Source: Enhygromyxa salina (GTDB taxonomy: Bacteria > Myxococcota_A > Polyangia > Nannocystales > Nannocystaceae). Taken from it: DNA of 64,000 nucleotides. The position numbers were made by a program, and so were the translations under genes. Below, in pieces: positions 1-10,503 of the stretch. How positions within the stretch are numbered: position 1 is the first letter of the stretch; every line of letters begins with the position of its first letter. The stretch spans positions 84,741 to 148,740 of the forward strand of contig NZ_JMCC02000003.1 of assembly GCF_000737335.2 (NCBI RefSeq), given 5' to 3'. The notes beneath the pieces were generated by a model that saw nothing but the letters and a program-made list of their open reading frames with translations, did not search any database and was not told the origin of the DNA.

Positions 1-2
1 CC

Positions 3-299
3 AACTGCGAGACCCTCACGCAGGTCCCACGTGATGGGGTTGGGCAGCTGCTGATCACCGTGCACGCAGATCACCTGTTCTACGACAGCATCGTGTCCGA
101 GGACCCGGATCTGCGCTTCAACGCGATCGCCGAGGCCGACACCAACGCCGACGGCGTCGTGACCCAGGCTGAGCTCGAGAGCGCAGACCTTGGCGCCTAC
201 GACCCCGGCAACCTCGAGATTGACGATCTGTGGGCGTTCTTGTCCGCCCAGGTCCAGACCATGGGCCACGTCGACGGCGAAGGTCACTGCGCCAGCTAG
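3..299 (+). CDS. EF-hand secreted protein, C-terminal fragment
   Basis: The reading frame is open to the left edge, so only the C-terminal 98 residues are present; a GTG at 60 is internal. The fragment carries one canonical EF-hand loop (D-T-N-A-D-G-V-V-T-Q-A-E-L) that should bind calcium, preceded by a VHADHLFYD stretch and followed by a GHVDGEGHC tail. The His/Cys-rich pieces suggest a metal-binding periplasmic or surface protein. It ends 6 bp before the TonB-dependent receptor, so the two are probably cotranscribed, and the protein may capture or sense the metal or ligand the receptor imports. The family was not identified with certainty. Confidence 0.75.
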   Translation, partial: NCETLTQVPRDGVGQLLITVHADHLFYDSIVSEDPDLRFNAIAEADTNADGVVTQAELESADLGAYDPGNLEIDDLWAFLSAQVQTMGHVDGEGHCAS

Positions 300-305
300 G
301 ACTTT

Positions 306-2414
306 GTGGACAAGCGCACGCTCACGTTCGCGCTGATCCTGCTTGGGTCCAGCCGCGTCGCGCTTGCCCACCCGCTCGAGGAGTCGGAGCCGGCGCCCAA
401 GCCCGAGTCGCCGCGTGATGAGGTCGAGTCCGGGGAGACCCGCGAGATCATCGTTGAGGTGCCGCCCGACACGGCTTCGGCAGCCACGATCACGCGCGAG
501 CAGATCGACGCCGCCCCGATCCGCACCGCCGAGGACGCGCTGCGGCTCGCGCCTGGCATGGTGATGGTTCAGCACGGCGCCGAGGGCAAGGGTCAGCAGT
601 ACTTCTTGCGGGGCTTCGACGCCGTCCACGGCCTCGACTTCGAGATCGAGGTCGACGGGGTCCCGCTCAACGAGTGGTCCAACATCCACGCCCAGGGCTA
701 CCTCGATCTCGGAATGCTGATCCCCGAGATGATCCGCGACGTCGAGGTCTTGCCCGGGCCCTTCGCCCTCGATCAGGGTCCGTTCGCGCTCGCCGGCTCG
801 GCGCGGTTTCGGTTGGGGGTCCCACTCGACGCGCGCGGACTCAGGGCCAAGCTCGAATTTGGCAGCACGCTGCGCGCCCGCACGATGCTGAGCTACAGCC
901 CCGCAGACGGCGACGGCGAGCGCTTCATCGCCGCGGATGTGATGACGGATCAGGGCTTCGGCGAGAGCCGCGACAGTCGCCGCGCCGTGGTCATGGCTCG
1001 CCAGCCGCTGTGGCGTGGCCACCACCACCAGCTCACCGCGCTGATCATCGCACAGGCGTCCGAGTTTGGGCTCCCGGGCACGACCTCGCTGCGCGACTAC
1101 GAGGCGGGCCGCATCGGGTTTTGGGGCGCCCACGACAACGGCCACGGCAGCGCGCGACGGGCCCACGCGGCGCTCGACTGGCTCACCGTGCGCGCGCGCT
1201 GGCATCTGCAGGTGCGGGCTTGGTCTGGCTATCGGCGGCTCGAGCTGCTCGAGAATTTCACCGGCTTCTTCGAGCGTCCGGTCGAGGGCGACCGCCGGGT
1301 TCAGCGCCACGCCAGCGTCCCGTTCGGCGCGCGCGTCGATCATCACGCCCAGGTCGCCCCGCGGCTCGAGCTTCGAACGGGGCTCGGCGTGCGCGGTGAC
1401 GTGTTCGAGCAGTCGGAGGTCCGCGTCGACCTCGAGCGCCGGCCGTTCGAGACGACCCGCGAGCTCGCGGCGGCCCAGGCCAACGTCTGGGCCCAAGCAG
1501 GGCTGCGCTGGCGACTCGCCGACGCGCTCGAGCTCGCCGCGGGGGTCCGGGTCGACGCGTTTGGGATCGACGCCCACGATCGGTCCCCAACCGCCGTCGA
1601 GGACGCCGACCCAGCCGCCACCGCAGGCTCGATCCGTGGCGGCGGACTGCGCTGGGCGGCGAGCCCCCGCGGGCACCTGCGCTGGGCCGCGCTGGCCAGG
1701 CTCGACCTCTTCGCTGCCTACGGCCGGGGGTTTCGCCCGCCCGAGGCCCGCGCGTTCACGGCCTACGACCCCGAGCGCGTCGGTCTGTCTGCTGATGTCG
1801 TCGACGAAGGTCCCCGCACCAGCGCGTCCGACAGCGGCGAGCTCGGCCTGCGCTGGCGCCCCGATCCACGCGTGCAGATCCGGGTCGTGGGCTTCGCTAC
1901 CTACGTCGGCCGCGAGTCGATCTACGACCACGTCTCGCGCACCAGCTTGCAGCTGTCCGCGACCCGAAGGCTTGGCGCCGAGCTCGGCGTCGAGGCGCGG
2001 CCCGTGTCGTGGTTGGGCCTCGCCGGCAGCGTGACCTGGGTTGACGGCCGCTTCGTCTCCTCGCGCAACCCGATCCCGCTCGCGCCCACCTTGGTCGGCA
2101 GCGCGCGGGCCTGGCTCGTGCACCGGATCGGCGCGCGCGCTGGGCTGACGCTGGTTGGTTGGGCGCCGCGACCGCTGCCCTACGGCGCGCGCGGATCGGG
2201 CCTGGCGCGGCTCGACGCGACCGCTGGCTGGCACCTCGAGCGCGTGTTTGTCGACCTCGCGATCGAGAATGTCTTGGGCCTGCAGCTGCGCGAGGGCGAG
2301 TACTACTTCGCCAGCAACTTCGACCACAACCAGACCGCGAGCTCGCTGCCCACGCTGCACTACGTCCCCGGCCCTGCGCTCAACGCCAGGCTGTCGCTGA
2401 CCGTGCTGTTTTGA
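306..2414 (+). CDS. TonB-dependent outer-membrane receptor
   Basis: A 702-residue protein starting at GTG 306, just after the upstream stop. Residues 1-21 form a signal peptide (cut after VALA). A plug domain follows at about 60-165, with the segments TREQIDAAPIRTAEDALR, APGMVMVQHG and FLRGFDAVHGLDFEIEVDG, and then a long beta-barrel that ends in the usual aromatic residue (SLTVLF). It would import a scarce ligand across the outer membrane using TonB-ExbB-ExbD energy. No TonB system lies in the window. The adjacent EF-hand protein with a His/Cys-rich tail makes a metal or metal chelate a reasonable substrate guess, but nothing in the barrel fixes the substrate. Confidence 0.9.
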   Translation: MDKRTLTFALILLGSSRVALAHPLEESEPAPKPESPRDEVESGETREIIVEVPPDTASAATITREQIDAAPIRTAEDALRLAPGMVMVQHGAEGKGQQYFLRGFDAVHGLDFEIEVDGVPLNEWSNIHAQGYLDLGMLIPEMIRDVEVLPGPFALDQGPFALAGSARFRLGVPLDARGLRAKLEFGSTLRARTMLSYSPADGDGERFIAADVMTDQGFGESRDSRRAVVMARQPLWRGHHHQLTALIIAQASEFGLPGTTSLRDYEAGRIGFWGAHDNGHGSARRAHAALDWLTVRARWHLQVRAWSGYRRLELLENFTGFFERPVEGDRRVQRHASVPFGARVDHHAQVAPRLELRTGLGVRGDVFEQSEVRVDLERRPFETTRELAAAQANVWAQAGLRWRLADALELAAGVRVDAFGIDAHDRSPTAVEDADPAATAGSIRGGGLRWAASPRGHLRWAALARLDLFAAYGRGFRPPEARAFTAYDPERVGLSADVVDEGPRTSASDSGELGLRWRPDPRVQIRVVGFATYVGRESIYDHVSRTSLQLSATRRLGAELGVEARPVSWLGLAGSVTWVDGRFVSSRNPIPLAPTLVGSARAWLVHRIGARAGLTLVGWAPRPLPYGARGSGLARLDATAGWHLERVFVDLAIENVLGLQLREGEYYFASNFDHNQTASSLPTLHYVPGPALNARLSLTVLF

Positions 2415-2499
2415 GGGGTCGCAGGCAGGGTCCCACCGACGTACCCAGACTCGCGCTTGGCTCCCATCGCCGCTCGGCCTGAGGCATCATCGCGGGCCC

Positions 2500-3402
2500 A
2501 TGGACCTGGTTCATCTTCGCTACTTTCGCGTGATCGCGGAGGTCGGCAACCTCACCGCAGCCGCCAAGATCCTGGGCGTGGCCCAGTCCACGCTCACGGC
2601 CGCGGTCAAGCGGCTCGAGAAGCACCTCGACAGCACCCTGCTGCTGCGCAACCCCCGGGGCGTCACGCTCACGCCGACCGGTCGGGCGCTGGCGAATTCC
2701 GGGCATGAGATCCTTGGAATGGTCGACGAGCTCGAGGAGCGAATCCACGGGCTCGAGCGCGCGGACGTCGGCGAGTTCGTGATCGGCTGCCACGAGTCGC
2801 TGGGCGCCTACTTCTTGCCAGTGTTCATGTCCGCGTTCTTGAAGGCCAACACCGGCATCGAGCTGCGCGTGTGGAACGGGACCTCGACCGGCGTGCGCGA
2901 GGCGGTGATCGATCGCAGCGTTCACTTCGGCCTGATCGTCAACCCCCTGCCCCACGACGACCTGGTGATGGTCGAGGCGTTCCGCGACGCCGTCGCGCTC
3001 GTGGCTCGGCGTGACGGGCTGGCGAGCCCGGGCAGCCGCGAGCAGCTCGAGGAGCGCATGCGCTCGGCCCCGCTGGTCTACGCCGATCGTGTCGACCAGT
3101 GCCAGCAGATCGTCGACACGCTGCGCGGGCTGGATCTGCTCCCCCCGCGCTTGCTGACCACCGGCGATCTCGAGCTGACCAAGGCCCTGGTCCTCGCCGA
3201 CGTCGGCGTCGGGATCCTGCCCCGCCGGGTCGCCGACTACGGCCACGAGGGTGAGCTGGTCGTGCTGCACCCCTCGTTACCGCAGATCCCCGATCGCATC
3301 ATGCTGTGCTTTCGCGTGGACGCGCACCGGACCGCAGCGTGGCGACGGACCAAGCAGGCCCTGCTCGCGTACGCCGACGAGATCGCACCGATCCCAGGGT
3401 GA
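2500..3402 (+). CDS. LysR-family transcriptional regulator
   Basis: A 300-residue protein of typical LysR length. Residues 1-60 are the winged helix-turn-helix (MDLVHLRYFRVIAEVGNLTAAAKILGVAQST), followed by a linker helix and an effector-binding domain of periplasmic-binding-protein fold (about 90-295) with the expected FVIGCHESLGAYFLP opening. It starts 85 bp after the TonB receptor on the same strand and may be transcribed from its own promoter. LysR proteins usually control a neighbouring or divergent gene; here the candidates are the receptor upstream and the lipoprotein operon 360 bp downstream. The effector is unknown. Confidence 0.93.
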   Translation: MDLVHLRYFRVIAEVGNLTAAAKILGVAQSTLTAAVKRLEKHLDSTLLLRNPRGVTLTPTGRALANSGHEILGMVDELEERIHGLERADVGEFVIGCHESLGAYFLPVFMSAFLKANTGIELRVWNGTSTGVREAVIDRSVHFGLIVNPLPHDDLVMVEAFRDAVALVARRDGLASPGSREQLEERMRSAPLVYADRVDQCQQIVDTLRGLDLLPPRLLTTGDLELTKALVLADVGVGILPRRVADYGHEGELVVLHPSLPQIPDRIMLCFRVDAHRTAAWRRTKQALLAYADEIAPIPG

Positions 3403-3763
3403 GCCACGACGAGGCCAAGACCGAAGCCGCGTCGTGAACGCGGCGAGCTCGTCTCGCTTTCGCCAGGGCCACGGCCCGTTGTCGAGTCTTCGTTGGGTTC
3501 GCCTGCGCTTCGCCCGGCACACCACGGCGACGCCCCCTTCGGCGTGTCGAGCTCTGATCCGAGGGGGGTCCGGCAAGCCCGCGCCCCTCATCTTTGCTTG
3601 CGAATGTTGCCCAGACGCCTCCTGGTCGGGGCACTGCCGCCGGTATCGATGCGAGCGATGGGAGAGAACAGTGTGGTCGAGTGGCCTCGAAAACCGGCCC
3701 TCCCATACTCCCCCTCAGCCGCCAAGGACAACGTTCCGAAGCGAGAAACAGGAAGTACCCACA
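3403..3763 (+). promoter_or_regulatory. Non-coding leader upstream of the lipoprotein operon
   Basis: This 361-bp gap precedes the first gene of the three-gene operon. A frame is open through it, but it has no start with a ribosome site and no signal-peptide logic, so it is read as non-coding. It holds small GC-rich hairpins, for example around 3531-3548 (ACGCC/GGCGT arms). A good Shine-Dalgarno AGGAAG lies at 3750-3755, 8 bp before the ATG at 3764. No convincing -35/-10 pair was seen. Confidence 0.4.
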
Positions 3764-5944
3764 ATGGACATGTATACAGTTCCAGGAGTCACCAATCGTC
3801 ACTCGACCAAGCTGCTCGGGTTGGCGTGTCTGCTCGGTCTCGTCGCTTGCAGCGAGGAGCCCGAGGCGAGCGAATCGCCCTTCGCGTCCGTAGAGATCAC
3901 CCGGGTCGAGCTCGGACGTGATCTCGACCCCGCCTACCTCAACGAGCGGATCCCGATCACCATCGGCATCACGGCGTCCAGCGGCGTCGCCGGGGAAGTT
4001 CCGACGGAGGCTGTGCCCCTCGTGGTCACCTTCGTGGATCCGCAAGACCCGGAGGAGGTCGGGTGCAGCTCGAACGGGATGCTCTTTGACATCGTCGGCG
4101 ACGGCGAGGAGCATGAGTACGAGGGCTTCATCTGGCCCCCCAGCAACTGCATCGGCCTCACGGGCAAGACCGTGACCCTGCAGATCGAGCTTGACCCGAC
4201 CGCCGAGCAGCCGCTGATCGAGCCCCTGGTGCTGTCCCAGGCCCGGGCCAACGAGCCTGCAAACGCCGCATGCCGCGGGCCCGAGCCGGGCTGTGTGCAG
4301 GAGTTCCGCCTCGAGGTTCCCGAGTCCAGCCTGGTCGACATCGAATTCGCGGGTCTGGAGTCGGAGTCCTCGGTCGGCGTGATCCCGTCGCTCGCGTTCC
4401 CGACCGAGGGCGAGGTGGAGCGAGCAGCGCCCATCCTGGTCGCGCAGAACATGCTCGTGTTCAACGGCCGCGACCCCTACGAGTCACCGGTCAACCCGGA
4501 CACGATCCCCGCGGAGCTCTTGGCCGCGGATCCCGACATCGCCGAGGCGCTTCGCTTCGGTCGCCCGGCCGACCAGATCGACACGATCGACGACCTTCCC
4601 GGTGCGCTCCACCTCGAGTACGCGATCACGGCGGCCGCGGACGGCGAGACCTGGCTGCCCTTGGCGATCGGCGAAGGCGACGTGCTCGTCGACGAGGCGG
4701 TGATCACGGAGCTGCTGCCCGGAACGCCCAACCTCATCGCCCATGATCTCTACCTCGAGGGCGCAGCCTACGACGCCGTCCTCGATCCGGACCAGTGGCT
4801 GGGTGAGGAGGCCTTCGTGGTCCGCAGCTGCTTCACCACGGACTTTGGCCAGTTTCGTGGGGTCGCGGACGAGGCCAAGTGCCGGACCCTCGAGGTCTTG
4901 CTCGTGCCGCCGAGCGACGTCGAGAGCGGCGTGAGCACCTTCGGCTTCAACCGGGTGGAGAAATCCAGCCACGGCAACAGCCGCATCAAGCTCGAGTCTC
5001 GCTTCGCAACCAGCAACCAGGTCGGCCTCGACGGCGTGTTCAGCAACACCGAGGCCAACTTGACCGTCAAGGGCAAGATCGGGAAGAGCTTCACGCTGGA
5101 TATCGTCCGCGCCAACGCGACGCTCGACGCCCCCCTGAGCGGGGAGCGCTCCGTCGACGTGGGGCTGAGGCTGTTCAACGACGACGTGTTTCGCTACACC
5201 GACCAAGCGACGGGCCTGACCGTCAGCGAAGACGTGGTCTTCAGCAAGAGCACGACCCTCGTCAAGGCCAAGTTCATGTTCGGCCCGGTCCCGCTCAGCT
5301 TCGACCTCGGCGCGGGCGGGGCGGTCGGCATCCTCGCCGAGGGCAGCGCGAACTTCTTTCAGGGAGAGTCGGACTGCCGTCCCCACCTGCCCCTCGCCAC
5401 CGCGGGAGCCACCGAGCTTCGCGCAGAGCAAGAGCAGGTCATCGCCGACCTCCAGTCGAAGATCGCGGAGCAATCGAACCCCATCATCAAGAAGCTTCTG
5501 CGGTCCATGCTTCAGGCCGTGCGAAGCCAGTTCTTCAGCGGCAACGCCTTCGACACTGGCGAGGCGAGCCTCTCGGAGTGCGTCACGCTCGAGGCGAGCG
5601 TGGGTCCGACGATGAACCTCACCGCCAGCGCCTTTGGTGGCATCGACATCGGCATCGCACGCGCGGGCGTGCAGCTCGACCTCGTCATCGCCCAGGTCGA
5701 CCTGCCGCTGACGGGCAAGCTGAGCTTGGGACGCAACGATCTGTCTCAGTTCGTCGCCTTCGCCAGCACGGATCTCGACCTCGTCTTTCAGCCCCTCGAC
5801 GGCGACCTGAAGCTCGTGGGCAAGCTCAAGCTCGGCCCCTTCAAGCGCTCGAAGTCCGTCTCGATCGTGAAGTTCAACGTCAAGCCGATCGAGAAGAGCT
5901 TGCTCCGTCGCAGCACCCTCGCCGCCGAGGTCCTCTCGCTATGA
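3764..5944 (+). CDS. Large beta-rich lipoprotein, unknown function
   Basis: A 726-residue protein; ATG 3764 was chosen for its AGGAAG ribosome site and the signal peptide it begins (LLGLACLLGLVAC, lipid-modified Cys near residue 27). The first half has acidic, Ig-like beta segments with several Cys. From about residue 390 to the end the protein is a run of long alternating-polarity strands (for example LDLVIAQVDLPLTGKLSLG and LVFQPLDGDLKLVGKLKLG), with a short helical insert near 545-590. Such extended amphipathic sheets resemble lipid-binding beta-sheets of large lipid-transfer proteins, but this is inference. Its stop overlaps the next start by 4 bp, so it works with the HEAT-repeat protein that follows. 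Confidence 0.8.
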   Translation: MDMYTVPGVTNRHSTKLLGLACLLGLVACSEEPEASESPFASVEITRVELGRDLDPAYLNERIPITIGITASSGVAGEVPTEAVPLVVTFVDPQDPEEVGCSSNGMLFDIVGDGEEHEYEGFIWPPSNCIGLTGKTVTLQIELDPTAEQPLIEPLVLSQARANEPANAACRGPEPGCVQEFRLEVPESSLVDIEFAGLESESSVGVIPSLAFPTEGEVERAAPILVAQNMLVFNGRDPYESPVNPDTIPAELLAADPDIAEALRFGRPADQIDTIDDLPGALHLEYAITAAADGETWLPLAIGEGDVLVDEAVITELLPGTPNLIAHDLYLEGAAYDAVLDPDQWLGEEAFVVRSCFTTDFGQFRGVADEAKCRTLEVLLVPPSDVESGVSTFGFNRVEKSSHGNSRIKLESRFATSNQVGLDGVFSNTEANLTVKGKIGKSFTLDIVRANATLDAPLSGERSVDVGLRLFNDDVFRYTDQATGLTVSEDVVFSKSTTLVKAKFMFGPVPLSFDLGAGGAVGILAEGSANFFQGESDCRPHLPLATAGATELRAEQEQVIADLQSKIAEQSNPIIKKLLRSMLQAVRSQFFSGNAFDTGEASLSECVTLEASVGPTMNLTASAFGGIDIGIARAGVQLDLVIAQVDLPLTGKLSLGRNDLSQFVAFASTDLDLVFQPLDGDLKLVGKLKLGPFKRSKSVSIVKFNVKPIEKSLLRRSTLAAEVLSL

Positions 5945-7713
5945 AGCCCCTCATCGCCGGAGCCCTGGGCTCCTCCATCCTCATGTGCGCGGCAGCAGCG
6001 TACTTCCTGCAGGCGCCGACGGCTCCCGCTCCCTCCACTTGGCCCCCCGCTTCTCAGGCGGGGGGCCGCCCCCTTGGCTGCGTGTTCGAGCCAGGCTCGA
6101 GCGTGGCCTACGACCTGAGCTCGTCGGTGTCGGCGCGGGGCCAAGACGGCGCGCTTGCCCCCGAGCGCGACGCGTTCTCGGCCGTCGTCAGCGCGCGCGT
6201 GGTCTCGGCCAGCGAACGAGGGGCCTCCTTGCAGCTGGCGCTGTCCGGAGTCGAGCTGCGCCAGAACCTGGCCCAGCCCGAGGACCGCGTTCACCAGGCC
6301 CTCGGCGAGACCTTCGAGATCGACGTCGCGCCCTCGTGTCGAATCGTCGAGTTCCGGTTTCCCCTCGACTGGTCGGACGCTGCCCAGCGCCTCGTGGCTG
6401 GCGCGCTGCGAACCCACGAGCACGTGCTGCAGTCCGACTTGGCCTGGGAGGTCGATCAGACCGACACCCTTGGACGCTACCGCGCCAAGTACACGCGCGC
6501 GGGCGATGCCGTCACCCGGCGCAAGGTCCTGTACTACGACGACAACGGCCTCGCGGCCTTCGGCATGACGATCCTCGTCCCCCACGCCACGGCCCGCGCG
6601 AGCTTCGACGCCCGCGGCATCCTTCGCTCCGAGGTGCGCGAGCGGGTTCAGATTCGCGTGGGCAGTGAGACCCGCGCGGACCTCGACCAGCGCTCGCAGC
6701 TCGTCCGCGACGACTCGAAGTACCGCGCGCCTGCTCCCGCCACCGTGCTCGCGGTGGCCGACCCCTTCGTCGTCCATGACGAGGGGGCCGCCGCCCTGCC
6801 CCACGCCCCGACCGACCTGGGCGAGGCGTGGGCCCTCTACGCGGAGCTGGCAGCCGTCCTCGACCCCTTCACCATGAGCCAGGCGCGCTCGCTGGCCGGA
6901 CTCATCGCGGCCCACCCGAGCCTCGCCGACGACCTCGTGGCGCGCCTCGAGGGCGACGCGCTCGGCGAGGTCGCCCGCTCGTCGATCTTCTGGGTCCTCG
7001 AGCTCGCCGCGACCGATCACGCCCGCGCGCACCTCACATCCCTCGTCGATGCGCCCCTGCCGAACGACCGGATCCGGGCTGCCGTCGCGCTGTCTGGCGC
7101 CGCGCCCACGCTCGACGTCGGTCAGCGCCTCCTGGACATGTACTACGAGGACCAGGAGCCCACCGCCGCCACGGCGGGTCTGCTCGCCCTCGGCGTGGTC
7201 GGGGCGAGCGGCGATGCGTCGGCCCAACGCTTCGCACGCGAGAGCATCGGCGCCGTCTTTGAAGACGCGCAGACCCAGGACGAGAGGCTCGCTGCGCTGT
7301 CCGCCATGGGCAACACCGGCGACCCCGAATTCATGCCGCAGCTCGCCCTGAGCCTCCACGACGAGGACCCCAGCGTCCGGGGCACGGCCGCCGAGGCGAT
7401 GCGCCACCTCGGCGACGACGCCCGCCCGCACCTTCAGGCTGCGCTCGAGACCGAGGTCGAGCCGGGGGCGGCGAAGTCGGTCATGAGGACGCTGCGCGAG
7501 ATCGGCCCACCGCGTCCCGACGACCTGGGTTGGGCATCCGAGCGGCTCGATGCGGCGCCGTCCGTGGCGGTCCGGGGTGAGCTCATCGCGTGGCTGGCCG
7601 CGGACCCCACGGCCGAAGGCTCGGCGATCCTCATCGAGCGCTTCCACGCCGAGCCATCGAGCGCGCTGCGCCAGCTGATTGGCCGCTACGTGCCCGCCTC
7701 GGAGCTCCGGTGA
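5941..7713 (+). CDS. HEAT-repeat protein with vitellogenin-like N-terminal half
   Basis: A 590-residue protein starting at ATG 5941, overlapping the upstream stop (ATGA). An N-terminal hydrophobic segment (about 5-24) implies export. Residues 45-290 are a beta domain beginning LGCVFEPGSSVAYDLSS. It contains the order FEIDVAPSCRIVEF, an amphipathic helix ending HEHVLQ, and then WEVDQTDTLGRYRAKY, which parallels the lipovitellin barrel of vitellogenin-type lipid carriers. Residues 300-585 are helical HEAT-type repeats (DEDPSVRGTAAEAMRHLG is one). A beta barrel followed by a helical superhelix is the large lipid-transfer protein architecture. The match is by pattern only, and an ordinary HEAT scaffold remains possible. 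Confidence 0.75.
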   Translation: MKPLIAGALGSSILMCAAAAYFLQAPTAPAPSTWPPASQAGGRPLGCVFEPGSSVAYDLSSSVSARGQDGALAPERDAFSAVVSARVVSASERGASLQLALSGVELRQNLAQPEDRVHQALGETFEIDVAPSCRIVEFRFPLDWSDAAQRLVAGALRTHEHVLQSDLAWEVDQTDTLGRYRAKYTRAGDAVTRRKVLYYDDNGLAAFGMTILVPHATARASFDARGILRSEVRERVQIRVGSETRADLDQRSQLVRDDSKYRAPAPATVLAVADPFVVHDEGAAALPHAPTDLGEAWALYAELAAVLDPFTMSQARSLAGLIAAHPSLADDLVARLEGDALGEVARSSIFWVLELAATDHARAHLTSLVDAPLPNDRIRAAVALSGAAPTLDVGQRLLDMYYEDQEPTAATAGLLALGVVGASGDASAQRFARESIGAVFEDAQTQDERLAALSAMGNTGDPEFMPQLALSLHDEDPSVRGTAAEAMRHLGDDARPHLQAALETEVEPGAAKSVMRTLREIGPPRPDDLGWASERLDAAPSVAVRGELIAWLAADPTAEGSAILIERFHAEPSSALRQLIGRYVPASELR

Positions 7714-8804
7714 TGAAGGGGCGGGCGAGCGCAGTGATGCGGGTGCTGGGCGCCGTCGCGCTCAGCCTCGCATTGACCGGGTGCGACGTCACGAGCGACG
7801 GGGAGGCGCTCACCGACGCGTCGGCCTGGACCTACATCGGGGAGCTCGCCTACGCCCCACAAGACGACGAGCTGCTCACCGCCGCGGTGGAGCTCGCCGA
7901 CGCTGCGCAGGGCTTCGCCCTGTTCGCCGAGGTCGACGGGTGTGCCCAAGTCGCGAGGCTCGAGGACGACACGAGCACCTGGGTGAGCGCGCTCGAGAGC
8001 GGCCCCTCGTGTGCCGCGTGCGAAGAACGCTTCTCCGTGATCGCGGGGGCCGGGCTGCTGGTCCACCTTCCCCCCGAGCCCCGCGCAGGCCCAGCTCGGC
8101 TGCGGCTCGGCAAGATCGACTGCGAGACCCTCACCCGCGCGCGCCCGAGCGCCGACACCCCCGCGAGCAGCGTACGACTGTGGGTTCGGGAGCTGCCCAC
8201 GCTACCGCGCGAGCTCGTGGTGCCGCTGCGCTTCCATCACGGCCGCTTCTCGCCGCGCGCCTCGGATGCCGAGTCCGAGGCGCTGCTGGCCGAGGCCGCT
8301 GCCTTGCTCGCCCCGACGGGTATTCGGGTCGTGCTCGACGGCTCTTCCACCGACGACACGCTGCCCGACTCGATCCCCTGGTTCGAGGGTGACCCGAGCG
8401 CGCTCGAGCCCCACGTCGAGCCCGAGGACGGCGTGGTCGACGTGGTGTTCGCCGGCTGTCTCGAGCACGTGCACCCCGAGCTCGGAACCCACACCCTGCT
8501 CGATGGCTTGGTCCCGCGGATCCCTGCCCAGGCGGCCCCAGGCGCCGGGATCTTCCTTCGCGGTCGAGCGTGCACCGCGGCCTCGCTCGGCCCCATCTCC
8601 GTGCCCGTCGAGTCGCAGGCCCGCGTCCTCGCCCACGAGCTGGGACACTACCTGGGTCTGTATCATCGCCTCGAGGACACGGACGCGGACACGCTCATGG
8701 CCCCCAACCCCGCGCTCGTCGCCAACCCGGTCTTCAGCCCGGCGCAGGCCGAGCGCATGCGGCTCCACGCCGCCCTGCTCAGCGAGCCAATGCCCGATCG
8801 CTGA
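7713..8804 (+). CDS. Lipoprotein zinc metalloprotease (metzincin type)
   Basis: A 363-residue protein whose ATG at 7713 overlaps the last base of the upstream stop. The signal peptide ends in a lipobox with Cys24 (LALTGC). The catalytic zinc motif HELGHYLGLYH (His308, Glu309, His312, His318) fits HExxHxxGxxH of metzincins and is followed by a DTLMAPN turn that likely contains the Met-turn. A pair of Cys (SCAAC) lies near residue 105. It closes the three-gene operon and could process the lipoprotein or HEAT protein encoded upstream. Peptidase family assignment beyond metzincin is uncertain. Confidence 0.85.
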   Translation: MKGRASAVMRVLGAVALSLALTGCDVTSDGEALTDASAWTYIGELAYAPQDDELLTAAVELADAAQGFALFAEVDGCAQVARLEDDTSTWVSALESGPSCAACEERFSVIAGAGLLVHLPPEPRAGPARLRLGKIDCETLTRARPSADTPASSVRLWVRELPTLPRELVVPLRFHHGRFSPRASDAESEALLAEAAALLAPTGIRVVLDGSSTDDTLPDSIPWFEGDPSALEPHVEPEDGVVDVVFAGCLEHVHPELGTHTLLDGLVPRIPAQAAPGAGIFLRGRACTAASLGPISVPVESQARVLAHELGHYLGLYHRLEDTDADTLMAPNPALVANPVFSPAQAERMRLHAALLSEPMPDR

Positions 8805-8815
8805 CGCTAGAAGGA

Positions 8816-10339
<1,524 letters not shown>

Positions 10340-10503
10340 GCCGAAGCGTCCCACACGTCGGCACAACCAAGCTAGCGCAACCCGGTGCCCGGCCTGGCAC
10401 GCGCGATTTACCGGTTCGCCTCTCTAGCGGCTCCCACGCGGCTCCGAACGATTTCTGAGGATCTTCTCAGCCTGCTCTAAGACACCAGCCGCCCGCGTGT
10501 GCC
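10340..10503. promoter_or_regulatory. Divergent promoter region of efflux operon
   Basis: This gap separates the minus-strand beta-helix lipoprotein from the plus-strand efflux operon and must hold promoters for both. A dyad CTGAG-N6-CTCAG lies at 10455-10470, about 34 bp upstream of the first efflux gene, and could be a response-regulator site. No recognisable CusR box is present. Confidence 0.35.

Noticed and set aside
3251..3763. Upstream extension of the large lipoprotein frame by 171 residues
   Set aside because: It would place a basic, low-quality sequence ahead of a clear lipoprotein signal; the ATG at 3764 has a good ribosome site.
10415..10428. TTCGCCTCTCTAGC shared with 63907-63920
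   Set aside because: A 14-base identity is expected by chance in a window of this size, and the flanks do not match.
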